From contig NZ_JALEBH010000001.1 of NCBI RefSeq assembly GCF_022758885.1, positions 1 to 64,000 on the forward strand: a DNA stretch of 64,000 bases, read 5' to 3'. Position numbers and translations under genes: made by a program. The notes under the pieces were generated by a model. It had not been told where the DNA came from. It ran no database searches and saw only the letters and a list, made by a program, of their open reading frames with translations. Source of the DNA: Sphingobium sp. BYY-5. GTDB lineage: Bacteria; Pseudomonadota; Alphaproteobacteria; Sphingomonadales; Sphingomonadaceae. This document shows positions 26,081 through 34,627 of the stretch, one piece after another (position 1 is the first letter of the stretch; each line of letters starts with the position of its first letter).

Positions 26081-26194
26081 GGCGATCCCCCTTCTTCTGT
26101 TGCGGCGGGGGCAGGGCCGCCCCTATATGCGGCACGATCCTTAGCCCTTCCTGTCTCGCTTAGTCGAGACATCTTCGCCATTCGGGAAAGCATA

Positions 26195-27196
26195 GTGAGC
26201 ATAGACGGCACCATCTCCATCCATATCAATGGCGAGCATCGCCGCATCCGCCAGGGCATGACCCTGGCTGACCTGGCGAGCGAACTGGGTTTCGTGCCGG
26301 AAAAGGTGGCGGTGGAGCGTAATCTGGAGGTCGTGCCGCGGTCCACCCTGGCGCAGGTCAGGGTCGAGGATGGCGACGAGCTGGAGATCGTGCATTTTGT
26401 CGGCGGGGGCGATGCGTCTCCGGTCGACGACGATAGTTGGACCGTGGCGGGCAAGACCTTCCGATCGCGCCTGATCGTGGGCACCGGCAAATATAAGAGT
26501 TTCGAGCAGAATGCGGCGGCGCTGGCGGCGTCTGGCGCGGAGATCGTGACGGTCGCGGTGCGCCGGGTCAATGTCAGCGATCCCAGTGCGCCGATGCTGA
26601 CCGACTATATCGACCCGAAGAAGATCACCTATCTGCCCAATACGGCGGGCTGCTTCACCGGTGAGGACGCGATCCGCACGCTGCGCCTGGCGCGGGAGGC
26701 GGGCGGCTGGGACCTGGTGAAGCTGGAAGTGCTGGGCGAGGCGCGAACCCTCTATCCCGACATGGTGGAAACGCTTCGTGCCACGGAAGTCCTCGCCAAG
26801 GAAGGCTTCAAGCCGATGGTCTATTGCGTCGACGATCCGATCGCCGCCAAGCGGCTGGAAGATGCGGGCGCCGTTGCGATCATGCCGCTGGGTGCGCCGA
26901 TCGGGTCGGGACTGGGCATCCAGAACAGGGTGACGATCCGCCTGATCGTGGAAGGCACCAAGCTGCCGGTGCTGGTCGATGCGGGCGTCGGCACGGCGTC
27001 GGAAGCGGCGGTGGCGATGGAATTGGGCTGCGCCGGTGTGCTGATGAACACCGCCATCGCCGAGGCGAAAGACCCGGTGCTGATGGCTGCCGCGATGAAA
27101 GCGGGCGTGGAAGCGGGACGCATGGCCTATCGCGCCGGGCGCATGGGCAAGCGCCTCTATGCCGATCCGTCCAGCCCGCTGGCGGGATTGATTTGA
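26195..27196 (+). CDS. thiSG: Fused sulfur carrier ThiS and thiazole synthase ThiG
   Basis: ThiG makes the thiamin thiazole from deoxyxylulose phosphate, dehydroglycine and sulfur delivered by the ThiS C-terminal thiocarboxylate. From the GTG at 26195 (GGGAAAG upstream) the 333-residue product has a ThiS domain at residues 1-72 ([21 protein letters not shown] ... [12 protein letters not shown]). A short linker follows, then ThiG from about residue 82 ([19 protein letters not shown]). The Schiff-base Lys is Lys176 in DLVKLEVLG, and [13 protein letters not shown] and [12 protein letters not shown] are intact. The ThiS Gly-Gly is internal, so it cannot be activated as a free C-terminus unless cut. 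The frame open upstream to 25733 is antisense to aroQ. No TPP riboswitch was recognised. Confidence 0.92.
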   Translation: MSIDGTISIHINGEHRRIRQGMTLADLASELGFVPEKVAVERNLEVVPRSTLAQVRVEDGDELEIVHFVGGGDASPVDDDSWTVAGKTFRSRLIVGTGKYKSFEQNAAALAASGAEIVTVAVRRVNVSDPSAPMLTDYIDPKKITYLPNTAGCFTGEDAIRTLRLAREAGGWDLVKLEVLGEARTLYPDMVETLRATEVLAKEGFKPMVYCVDDPIAAKRLEDAGAVAIMPLGAPIGSGLGIQNRVTIRLIVEGTKLPVLVDAGVGTASEAAVAMELGCAGVLMNTAIAEAKDPVLMAAAMKAGVEAGRMAYRAGRMGKRLYADPSSPLAGLI

Positions 27197-27291
27197 CCCT
27201 GCCGTAAATCCTTTCTTTTCGCTATCGCAGCAAATTGACCGACTCCTTTCCTCTGCCTATGGCAGGAGCAAAGACGGAAGAGGAACAGGCG

Positions 27292-28002
27292 ATGGTGAAC
27301 AAGCTCTACCCCGATGCCGCGGCTGCGCTGGAGGGGCTTCTCTTCGACGGGATGCATATCTGCGCGGGCGGTTTTGGCCTGTGCGGCATCCCCGAACGGC
27401 TGATCGACGCGATCCGCGATTCGGGGGTCAAGGACCTTACCATCGCCTCCAACAATGCCGGGATCGACGGCGAGGGGTTGGGTAAGCTGCTGCGCACGCG
27501 GCAGGTGAAGAAGATGATCTCCTCCTATGTCGGGGAGAATAAGGAGTTCGAGCGGCAATATCTGGCCGGCGAGCTGGAAGTCGAGTTCTGCCCGCAGGGG
27601 ACGCTGGCCGAACGCTGCCGTGCCGGCGGCGCGGGCATTCCCGGCTTCTATACCAAGACCGGCGTTGGCACGCAGGTCGCCGAGGGCAAGGAAGTCAAGA
27701 ATTTCGACGGACAGGATTATATCCTGGAGCGCGGCATCTTCGCCGATATCGCGATCATCAAGGGCTGGAAGGCCGATGAGAGCGGCAACCTGATCTTTCG
27801 CAAGACGGCGCGCAACTTTAACGCGCCCATGGCGACGGCGGCTAAGATCTGCGTCGCCGAAGTCGAGGAAGTGGTGCCGGTCGGCAGCCTCGATCCCGAT
27901 GCGATCCACCTGCCGGGCATTTATGTGAAGCGCATGATCATCGGCGCGCCTTACGACAAGAAGATCGAGTTTCGCACGACGCGGGCGCGGGAAGCGGCCT
28001 GA
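27292..28002 (+). CDS. scoA: 3-oxoacid CoA-transferase subunit A
   Basis: This is the alpha subunit of a succinyl-CoA:3-ketoacid (acetoacetate) CoA-transferase, which activates ketone bodies or acetoacetate at the expense of succinyl-CoA. The 236-residue protein, from the ATG at 27292 with an AGGAACAG ribosome-binding site, has the glycine loop [38 protein letters not shown] and [22 protein letters not shown] follow. Its stop overlaps by one base the start of a lipoprotein phosphatase gene, and subunit B follows that gene. The start at 27235 of the longer open frame was rejected. Confidence 0.93.
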   Translation: MVNKLYPDAAAALEGLLFDGMHICAGGFGLCGIPERLIDAIRDSGVKDLTIASNNAGIDGEGLGKLLRTRQVKKMISSYVGENKEFERQYLAGELEVEFCPQGTLAERCRAGGAGIPGFYTKTGVGTQVAEGKEVKNFDGQDYILERGIFADIAIIKGWKADESGNLIFRKTARNFNAPMATAAKICVAEVEEVVPVGSLDPDAIHLPGIYVKRMIIGAPYDKKIEFRTTRAREAA

Positions 28003-28892
28003 TGCCGGTGATGACGCGCATAGGCCTGGCGTTGCTGCTGGCGCCGCTGGCAGCCTGTGCAACGACGCCAACGGTCTCCGCGCCGCCCGCGACTGTTTCC
28101 GCGCCGCCCGCCAATCCGCCCGCAGGGATGCAGTATCTGTACGGGTCGGGCGAGGCGTCGGCGCTGTCGGTGCAGGCTTGGCATGCGCTGCTGGGCTATG
28201 TGACGGCGAAGGTGAAGGCGCGCCCGGTCGACAGCGTGGTGCTGGCGGACGGGGCGAGCCTCGATACGCCGAAATTCCTGCCCTGTGGCGACAGGCCGCT
28301 TGCTGCGATATTCGATGTCGATGAGACGGTGATGCTCAACATCGGCTATGAATATCATGATGCGAAGACCGGTCGGGGCTGGAACGCCGCCGAGTGGGAT
28401 GCATGGGAGAAGAGTGGCGAGGGTGCGGTTAGCGCCGTGCCGGGCGCGGTCGAGGGCGTCGCCGCCCTGCGTGGCCTGGGCGTGACGGTCATCTTCAACA
28501 CCAACCGCGCGGCCGCCAATGCCGATGCGACCGCGCGCGCCATCAAGGCTGCGGGGCTGGGCGATGTCGTGCATGGCCAGACGCTCTATCTGAGCGGCGA
28601 CGACGCGATGGGTCCGCGCAAGGATGGCCGCCGCTGGACGATTTCCTCCAGATATTGCGTCATCGCCATGGGCGGCGACCAGCTTGGCGACTTTTCCGAC
28701 CTGTTCAATGCCGGGCAGTCCGTACCCGCGCGCCGCGCCGCGACCCTGCAACCGCCGATCGCGGGTCTGTGGGGCAATGGCTGGTTCGTGCTGCCCAACC
28801 CCGTCTATGGCAGCGGCCTGAAGGGCGGGTTTGATGACATATTTCCGATGGACAAAAGGTGGGCGCTGCCCACCGATGGGGAGAAGCAATAA
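28002..28892 (+). CDS. HAD-family acid phosphatase lipoprotein (e(P4)-like)
   Basis: This 296-residue lipoprotein has its lipobox at LLLAPLAAC (Cys near residue 19) and an Ala/Pro-rich spacer. The catalytic domain belongs to the class B acid phosphatase/5'-nucleotidase e(P4) group of the HAD superfamily. The nucleophile motif is FDVDETV (Asp105, Asp107); motif II is in VTVIFNTNR; later acidic residues lie in [13 protein letters not shown]. Such enzymes dephosphorylate nucleotides at the cell surface, for example NMN or AMP. It overlaps scoA by one base at its start and scoB by one base at its stop, so it is translationally coupled inside the CoA-transferase operon with no obvious metabolic link. 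Confidence 0.9.
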   Translation: MPVMTRIGLALLLAPLAACATTPTVSAPPATVSAPPANPPAGMQYLYGSGEASALSVQAWHALLGYVTAKVKARPVDSVVLADGASLDTPKFLPCGDRPLAAIFDVDETVMLNIGYEYHDAKTGRGWNAAEWDAWEKSGEGAVSAVPGAVEGVAALRGLGVTVIFNTNRAAANADATARAIKAAGLGDVVHGQTLYLSGDDAMGPRKDGRRWTISSRYCVIAMGGDQLGDFSDLFNAGQSVPARRAATLQPPIAGLWGNGWFVLPNPVYGSGLKGGFDDIFPMDKRWALPTDGEKQ

Positions 28893-29527
28893 TGCCCTGG
28901 ACTCGTGACGAGATGGCCGCGCGCGCGGCGAAGGAATTGCAGGACGGCTTCTATGTGAACTTAGGGATAGGCATTCCGACGCTGGTGGCGAACCATATTC
29001 CCGATGGCGTGGAAGTGACGCTCCAGTCCGAGAACGGGATGCTGGGCATCGGCCCCTTCCCCTATGAGGGGGAGGAGGACGCCGACCTCATCAACGCGGG
29101 CAAGCAGACGATCAGCGAACTGCCGCAGTCGGCCTATTTCAGTTCGGCCGACAGCTTCGCGATGATCCGGGGCGGGCATATCGACCTCACCGTATTGGGC
29201 GCGATGGAAGTGGCGGAAAATGGTGACATCGCCAACTGGATGATCCCCGGCAAGATGATCAAGGGCATGGGCGGCGCGATGGACCTGGTCGCGGGCGTCA
29301 AGAAGATCATCGTCGTGATGGAGCATGTGTCCAAGAATGACGATCCCAAGTTCATCCCTGCCTGCACCCTGCCGCTGACCGGCCGGAATGTGGTCGACAT
29401 GATCGTCACCGACCTGTGCGTGTTCCAGCGGCCCGACCATGATAGCCCGTTCAAACTCTTCGAACTGGCGCCTGGCGTGACCGCGGAGGAAGTCACTGCT
29501 AAGACGACCGCCCATTATATCAGCTAA
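28892..29527 (+). CDS. scoB: 3-oxoacid CoA-transferase subunit B
   Basis: This is the beta subunit of the CoA-transferase begun by scoA. The 211-residue product from the ATG at 28892 contains [18 protein letters not shown] and [12 protein letters not shown] with the catalytic Glu that forms the glutamyl-CoA thioester. [49 protein letters not shown] follows in sections. It is separated from scoA by the phosphatase gene, whose stop (TAA) overlaps this start. The HIT protein gene follows by 9 bases and probably belongs to the same transcript. Confidence 0.93.
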   Translation: MPWTRDEMAARAAKELQDGFYVNLGIGIPTLVANHIPDGVEVTLQSENGMLGIGPFPYEGEEDADLINAGKQTISELPQSAYFSSADSFAMIRGGHIDLTVLGAMEVAENGDIANWMIPGKMIKGMGGAMDLVAGVKKIIVVMEHVSKNDDPKFIPACTLPLTGRNVVDMIVTDLCVFQRPDHDSPFKLFELAPGVTAEEVTAKTTAHYIS

Positions 29528-29536
29528 GGTCACTCC

Positions 29537-29977
29537 ATGAGCCTAGACGGCACCTATGACGACGCCAATGTCTTTGCGCTGATCCTGGCGGGCAAGATCC
29601 CGTCGACCAAGATTTACGAGGACGATACGACATTCGCCTTCCTCGATATCATGCCGCAGACGCGGGGCCATGCGCTGGTCATTTCCAAATGGTCCAAGGC
29701 CCGCAACCTGCTGGAGATCGAGGATGAGGCGCTGGCGCAGGTGATGGCGACTACCAAGAAGGTCGCCACCGCCATCCGCAAGGCGCTCGACCCCGACGGT
29801 ATCCAGATCGCGCAGTTCAACGGCGCGCCGGCGGGGCAGACCATCTTCCACCTGCATGTTCATATCCTGCCGCGCTGGGAGGGCGACCCCAGGGGCTTTG
29901 CCGCCCATGGCCATGGCGCGCCGGTGGATGTAGGCGAATTGCAGGCGTTGGCCGACGAGATTCGCGCGCAGCTCTGA
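29537..29977 (+). CDS. HIT-family nucleotide hydrolase
   Basis: This is a 146-residue protein of the histidine-triad superfamily (HinT-like), which hydrolyses adenosine phosphoramidates and related nucleotide conjugates. It has FALILAGKIPSTKIYEDDTTFAFLDIMPQTRGHALVI at the N-terminus and the catalytic triad in QTIFHLHVHILPRW. It lies 9 bases after scoB with the same orientation. The exact substrate is unknown; the family is well conserved and usually housekeeping. Confidence 0.94.
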   Translation: MSLDGTYDDANVFALILAGKIPSTKIYEDDTTFAFLDIMPQTRGHALVISKWSKARNLLEIEDEALAQVMATTKKVATAIRKALDPDGIQIAQFNGAPAGQTIFHLHVHILPRWEGDPRGFAAHGHGAPVDVGELQALADEIRAQL

Positions 29978-30019
29978 TGCCTCTTTCCTTCTCCACCCCT
30001 CTGCGGGACAGGCGCTGAG

Positions 30020-31315
30020 ATGGCTTTGCGTCCCTTCAATGCGCCCGGCGCGCGACTGGCCCTGCGGTCCAAACGCGCCAGCGAGCGGTTCCTGGGTCAG
30101 CGTGGCGAGAGCGAGGTTATCCTCGACCTGTCGCGGCTGCTCTCGCGGGCTTTCCATCCGGCGCCGACCGGGATCGACCGGGTCGAATATGTCTATGCCC
30201 GCGAATTGCTGGAGCGGCTTCCCGATCGGCTGGCCTTCGCCGCCGTCCATCCGGCGGGCGGCTATTATGGCCGGCTGGACAGTGCCGCCGTTCGCCAGTT
30301 CCTAGCCTTCACCGCGGCCAAATGGCGCAACGCCCGATCGGCCGACGCGGGAGAGGGCAAGGCGGCGGTGGTCCGCCACATGTTCGCCACCCGGCCCCGC
30401 CCCGTTCCGCGCGCGACCCGCCCGCGCATCTATCTGCAGGTGTCGCCGCACCATCTGGACGATCATGGCCAGGTCGGCGCGATCCTGCGCGCCGAGGGGG
30501 CGAAGCTGGTGACGCTGGTTCACGATGTCATCCCGCTCAGCCATCCCGAATATGCGCGGCCCCAGGGCGCCGACGAGCATCGCAAGCGGGTGCGCACGAT
30601 CGACAGCTATGCCAGCGGCATCATCGGCAACAGCCAGGCGACGATCGACGCGCTTGTGCCGCACATGAGGCAGGGGCTGGATGGGCGCGTGGTGCGCGTC
30701 GCCCATTTCGGCGCCGACCCGCCCGACATTTTCGGCGCGCAGGACGAGAGCCTGCCCGACCGGCCCTATTTCGTCTACATCTCGACCATCGAGCCGCGGA
30801 AGAACCATCTTCTGCTGCTCAACCTGTGGCGGCGTCTGGTGGAGGAGCAGGGCGACCGCGCGCCGATGCTGGTGCTGGTCGGCCGGCGCGGTTGGGAAAA
30901 TGAAAATGTCATCGACATGCTGGAACGGGCCGAGGCGCTGCGCGGCCATGTGATCGAAGCGGGCGAAGTGTCCGACAACCGGATGCAGGCGCTGGTCGCC
31001 CATGCCAGGGCGATGCTGATGCCTTCCTTTGCCGAAGGGTTCGGTATGCCGGTGGTGGAGGCGCTGGCAGCGGGCGTGCCGGTGATTTGCAGCGACATCA
31101 TCGCCCATCGCGAGGTGGGTGGCGCTGCGCCCGACTATCTCGATCCGCTCGACGGTCTGGGGTGGATGCGCGCCATCTGCGCCTATGCCCCGCCGGATTC
31201 GGCGGAACGTGCGGCCCAGTTGGCGCGGATCGCGGACTGGCGCGCGCCGACCTGGCGTGACTATTTTGACATCGTTGCCGATCTGATCGAAGAAGTAACG
31301 GCTTCTGTTTCTTGA
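30020..31315 (+). CDS. Glycosyltransferase family 4 protein
   Basis: This 431-residue GT-B-fold transferase probably acts in surface polysaccharide assembly in the cytoplasm. The N-terminal half contains VILDLSRLLSRAFHPAPTGIDRVEYVYARELLE, usual in GT4 enzymes of rhamnan or capsule loci. The C-terminal donor-binding half begins YFVYISTIEPRKNHLLLLNLWRRL and has the family's acidic signature in MPSFAEGFGMPVVEALAAGVPVICSD. It heads a run of three genes with two KpsC/KpsS-like Kdo-transferase genes on the same strand, 24 bases separating it from the next frame. The sugar is not predictable. Confidence 0.88.
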   Translation: MALRPFNAPGARLALRSKRASERFLGQRGESEVILDLSRLLSRAFHPAPTGIDRVEYVYARELLERLPDRLAFAAVHPAGGYYGRLDSAAVRQFLAFTAAKWRNARSADAGEGKAAVVRHMFATRPRPVPRATRPRIYLQVSPHHLDDHGQVGAILRAEGAKLVTLVHDVIPLSHPEYARPQGADEHRKRVRTIDSYASGIIGNSQATIDALVPHMRQGLDGRVVRVAHFGADPPDIFGAQDESLPDRPYFVYISTIEPRKNHLLLLNLWRRLVEEQGDRAPMLVLVGRRGWENENVIDMLERAEALRGHVIEAGEVSDNRMQALVAHARAMLMPSFAEGFGMPVVEALAAGVPVICSDIIAHREVGGAAPDYLDPLDGLGWMRAICAYAPPDSAERAAQLARIADWRAPTWRDYFDIVADLIEEVTASVS

Positions 31316-31339
31316 CCTTCGTTCCCCCGCCGCCCAAGG

Positions 31340-33073
31340 ATGGCGGCGAAGGGGCATGAAGATGCAGTGCGCGATGCGCTCAGGGAAGATGTGGCATGGG
31401 GCGGCGGCGGAATCGACTGGTCAGCCGGTTACTGCCGACTCATGCCCATGACTCCCTTTCTGCGATCCCCGCCCTTTCCCCATGTCGCGCCTTCGACGGC
31501 GGCGATAACCATGCTGCTTGGCGATGGGCAGGATGGAGAGGCGGTATCGGACAGCCTGCTCGATAGCGTGGTTGCGGCACGGGTGGGTGGCACTTTCTGG
31601 GGGCGTCGCCCGCCACCGGTGCGATTGCTGGTGCGGATCGGGACGCCGGTTGACCCCGAAGCGCTGGCGGGGCTGTATCCCGATCAGATCGGCCTGCTGC
31701 CGGGGAAGGGGCGAGCGCCCGTGGTCGGCAGGATGCTGCCGGCCGATTGTGATCCCTGGGCGCTGATCGAGGGCGCGCAGGCGCTCCATGCGATGGAGCA
31801 GGATGAATGGGCGCTGGTCGCCGGGTTGATGGGCGTGCCGGTGATCGGTTCGGATGGCACGCGGATCGATCCCGCAAGGCTGCGGGCGGCGGCAAGGGCC
31901 GCGATCGGCCAGGCGCGGTATCGCGATCCTTTTTCAGGTGAGCCGGTGGATGCGGCCGCAGCCGTTATGCAATTGGCCGACTGGCGGCGGCATCTGGATG
32001 GCAATCGCGGCATTGCCGCAGCCAGCGGCATGGCGTTCTGGAAGCGGGAAGCGATCCGCCTATTCTTGTGGGACGGGGTGCAATCGCCGCCCCTTCTGTC
32101 CGTATCGCGCGGTTTGCGCCGGGCGCGGCAGGAGAGGGGCGCGCTGGCTGTCTGGCCATCCCGCGTGCCGTCAACCACCGTGCAGGCTGCCGCCACGCAG
32201 CACATAGCGCTGGCGCAGGTGGAGGATGGGTTCATCCGATCGAGCGGCCTGGGCGCAGCCTTGCATCCGCCCGGGTCGGTGGTCGTCGACCGCACGGGCA
32301 TTTATTATGACGCGCGTGCCGCGAGCGATCTGGAGATGCTGCTTGCGACCCATGATTTCCCGGCACCGCTGGTTGAGCGTGCGGCGCGACTGCGCGCGCG
32401 CATCTGTTCGGCCGGTGTGACCAAATATGGTCCGGAGGCTGGAGATATGTTGTCGCTCCCGGAAGGCCGGCGCACGGTGCTGGCCATAGGGCAGGTCGAA
32501 GATGATCTATCTGTCCGGTTCGGTGGTGCGGATGTCGGTGGCAATCTCGATTTTCTTGCGCGGGTGCGTCGTGCGGAACCCGACGCCTGGATCGTCTACC
32601 GCCCCCATCCCGATGTGCAGGCCGGTCATCGCAAGGGACATTTGACCGATGCCGTCGCCCTTGCCCATGCCGACGCGATCGACAGCGGCGCGCCGTTGAT
32701 GGAACTGGTTCAGGCCGTCGATGAGGTGCATGTCCTCAGCTCCCTGACCGGGTTCGAGGCGCTTATGCGTGGCTGCCGCGTCACGGTACATGGTATGCCC
32801 TTTTATGCCGGCTGGGGGCTGACCCGCGACCTTGCCCAGGTGGTCGTCAGGCGGGGGCGGCGCTTGACCCTGGATCAGCTTGTCGCCGCTGCATTGATTC
32901 TCTATCCTCGTTATCTGGATCCGTCGACGCAATTGCCATGTGGACCGGAAGTGATGGTCGAGCGCATGGCGAGCGGGTCGACGCCGCCGGTGACATCGCT
33001 TATCCGGTTACGGACGTTACAGGGGAAGTTACGAAGATTTATGACATTGTCCGCAGAGTATCTTCGTGGTTGA
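31340..33073 (+). CDS. KpsC-like capsule Kdo-transferase
   Basis: This 577-residue protein is related to KpsC/LipA, the beta-Kdo transferase that builds the poly-Kdo linker on the lipid anchor of group 2 capsules. The conserved module covers about residues 290-560: QVEDGFIRSSGLGAALHPPGSVVVDRTGIYYD, then AIGQVEDDLSVRFGGA, VYRPHPDVQAGHRKGHL, LSSLTGFEALMRGCRVTVHGMPFYAGWGLT and ALILYPRYLDP. Classic KpsC has two full modules in about 670 residues. Here the first 250 residues are divergent and only one complete module is evident. The start is uncertain, since the N-terminal 45 residues are poorly conserved in character and an ATG at 31442 is possible. Its stop overlaps the following frame. Confidence 0.85.
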   Translation: MAAKGHEDAVRDALREDVAWGGGGIDWSAGYCRLMPMTPFLRSPPFPHVAPSTAAITMLLGDGQDGEAVSDSLLDSVVAARVGGTFWGRRPPPVRLLVRIGTPVDPEALAGLYPDQIGLLPGKGRAPVVGRMLPADCDPWALIEGAQALHAMEQDEWALVAGLMGVPVIGSDGTRIDPARLRAAARAAIGQARYRDPFSGEPVDAAAAVMQLADWRRHLDGNRGIAAASGMAFWKREAIRLFLWDGVQSPPLLSVSRGLRRARQERGALAVWPSRVPSTTVQAAATQHIALAQVEDGFIRSSGLGAALHPPGSVVVDRTGIYYDARAASDLEMLLATHDFPAPLVERAARLRARICSAGVTKYGPEAGDMLSLPEGRRTVLAIGQVEDDLSVRFGGADVGGNLDFLARVRRAEPDAWIVYRPHPDVQAGHRKGHLTDAVALAHADAIDSGAPLMELVQAVDEVHVLSSLTGFEALMRGCRVTVHGMPFYAGWGLTRDLAQVVVRRGRRLTLDQLVAAALILYPRYLDPSTQLPCGPEVMVERMASGSTPPVTSLIRLRTLQGKLRRFMTLSAEYLRG

Positions 33074-33080
33074 AGCGTCG

Positions 33081-34349
33081 ATGAAAACTTTCCTGTTCCT
33101 GCAAGGACCGCATGGCCCCTATTTCGCGATGTTGGCTGATGCCCTGCGCGACAGGGGGCATCGCGCGTTGCGGATCAACATCAATGGCGGCGACAAGATC
33201 GATTGGCCTGGAGTGGCCACGGATTATCGTGGCACTTTCCGCAACTGGCCGCTCTTCTTCGACGATTTCATTGTCAATCTAGGTGTCACCGACCTGATCC
33301 TATACGGTGATTGCCGACCCTATCATACATCGGCGCACGGCATGGCGCGCCTGCGCGGTCTGCGCGTCCATTGTATGGAGGAAGGCTATATCCGGCCCGA
33401 TTTTCTGACGCTGCAGGATGATGGCGTGAACGGCAATTCGACCTTGCCGCTCGACCCGCAATGGTTTCTCGACCAGGTGCAAAACCTGCCTGATGCTGAA
33501 GTTGTCGAGCCGACTGTCCCTTCGACTTTCCGGGCACGGGCGCGCAACACCATGCGGAACGGCCTCGCGTCAGCGATGATGCGGCCTTACTTCCCCTATT
33601 ACAGGACACATCGGCCACACAGTTTTCTGCTCGAATCGGCCGCCTGGTGCTGCAAGCTGATGATGCGGCAGGGAGAAGCGAGGCGATCGCTGGCAGTATG
33701 GGAAGCGATCAAGGATCGGCCCTATTTCACCCTGCCGTTGCAGCTCAATTCGGACTATCAGATCCGGGTGCATTCGCCCTTCGGCAATATGCGTGCTGCC
33801 TTGCGCTTCGTCATCAAGAGCTTTGCGCAACATGCTCCGAAACATGTCTTGCTGGTCGTGAAGCGGCATCCGCTCGATCCAGGCCTTGTCGCCTGGAATC
33901 GCCTGACAAAGCGGCTGGCGACTCATTATGGAGTCGCGGATCGGGTTTGCTATCTGGCTGACTGGGACATTGCCGAAGTGGTGGGCAGGTCGCGGGGTGT
34001 GGTGACGGTGAACAGTACGGTGGGAACGCTGGCGCTCAACAGCGGCAAGCCGGTGGTCGTGCTGGGCCATGCGGTCTACAAGGTGCCTGGCGTGGTTCAC
34101 CATACCAGTCTCGACGATTTCTGGGCAGCGCCACGTCAGCCGGATATGGAACTCTATTCCGCTTTTCGCCGTGTGTTGGAGGACCGCTGCCTTATTCGTG
34201 GGGGTCTGCTCAGTGAGGCAGGGTTGCAGATGCTCGTCGCCAACGCGGTCGGGCGACTGGAAAAGGAGCCGTCCGAAGTGTTGCCGATGCCGCAACCGGT
34301 CGGACGCAGGCGACGGTCCATGGGTGTGGTGCGGGGTGACGCCGCCTGA
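33081..34349 (+). CDS. KpsS-like capsule Kdo-transferase
   Basis: This 422-residue protein of the capsule polysaccharide biosynthesis family is similar to KpsS/LipB, which adds the first Kdo to lysophosphatidylglycerol. The N-terminus TFLFLQGPHGPYFAMLADALRDRGHRALRININGGDKIDW is diagnostic. LILYGDCRPYHTSAHGMARLRGLRVHCMEEGYIRPDFLTL and the late VVTVNSTVGTLALNSGKPVVVLGHAVYKVPGV follow. The ATG at 33081 comes 7 bases after the KpsC-like stop. No KpsMTED export genes are in the window, so the exporter must be elsewhere or the pair has another acceptor. Confidence 0.9.
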   Translation: MKTFLFLQGPHGPYFAMLADALRDRGHRALRININGGDKIDWPGVATDYRGTFRNWPLFFDDFIVNLGVTDLILYGDCRPYHTSAHGMARLRGLRVHCMEEGYIRPDFLTLQDDGVNGNSTLPLDPQWFLDQVQNLPDAEVVEPTVPSTFRARARNTMRNGLASAMMRPYFPYYRTHRPHSFLLESAAWCCKLMMRQGEARRSLAVWEAIKDRPYFTLPLQLNSDYQIRVHSPFGNMRAALRFVIKSFAQHAPKHVLLVVKRHPLDPGLVAWNRLTKRLATHYGVADRVCYLADWDIAEVVGRSRGVVTVNSTVGTLALNSGKPVVVLGHAVYKVPGVVHHTSLDDFWAAPRQPDMELYSAFRRVLEDRCLIRGGLLSEAGLQMLVANAVGRLEKEPSEVLPMPQPVGRRRRSMGVVRGDAA

Positions 34350-34435
34350 TCCTGCAGGCCGTGCTTTCAGGGACTGAGGCCAGCGTCGGCATGACGTGAC
34401 CGATTGCTTATAATTATCTGGAATATCTTGGGAAA

Positions 34436-34509
34436 TGGATGCCCGACGAGGATTCGAACCTCGATTGACGGAGTCAGAGTCCGTAGTCTTACCATTAGAC
34501 GATCGGGCA
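34436..34509 (-). tRNA. tRNA-Gln (anticodon CTG)
   Basis: The minus-strand sequence folds as a cloverleaf. The acceptor stem TGCCCGA (34509-34503) pairs with TCGGGCA (34446-34440), with encoded CCA at 34438-34436. The anticodon loop CTCTGAC is flanked by ACGGA/TCCGT, giving anticodon CTG. The T arm contains GGTTCGAATCC. Confidence 0.95.
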
Positions 34510-34627
34510 TCAGAAACGGGGTGGCCCCGCTTGGGAGGCCGCAGATAAGCGGGGTTTGGAGGCCGGTCAAGCCCTTTGTGCGCCTTGCCGGTCGACTTTC
34601 GCAAGTTGATCGACAAGGTGCCGCGGA

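Noticed and set aside
25733..26194. N-terminal extension of ThiS-ThiG
   Set aside because: The open frame upstream of 26195 is antisense to aroQ and unlike ThiS; the GTG at 26195 has a good ribosome-binding site and begins the ThiS fold.
26081..26194. TPP riboswitch upstream of thiSG
   Set aside because: No CUGAGA or thi-box-like core could be found in the 114 bases between aroQ and thiSG.
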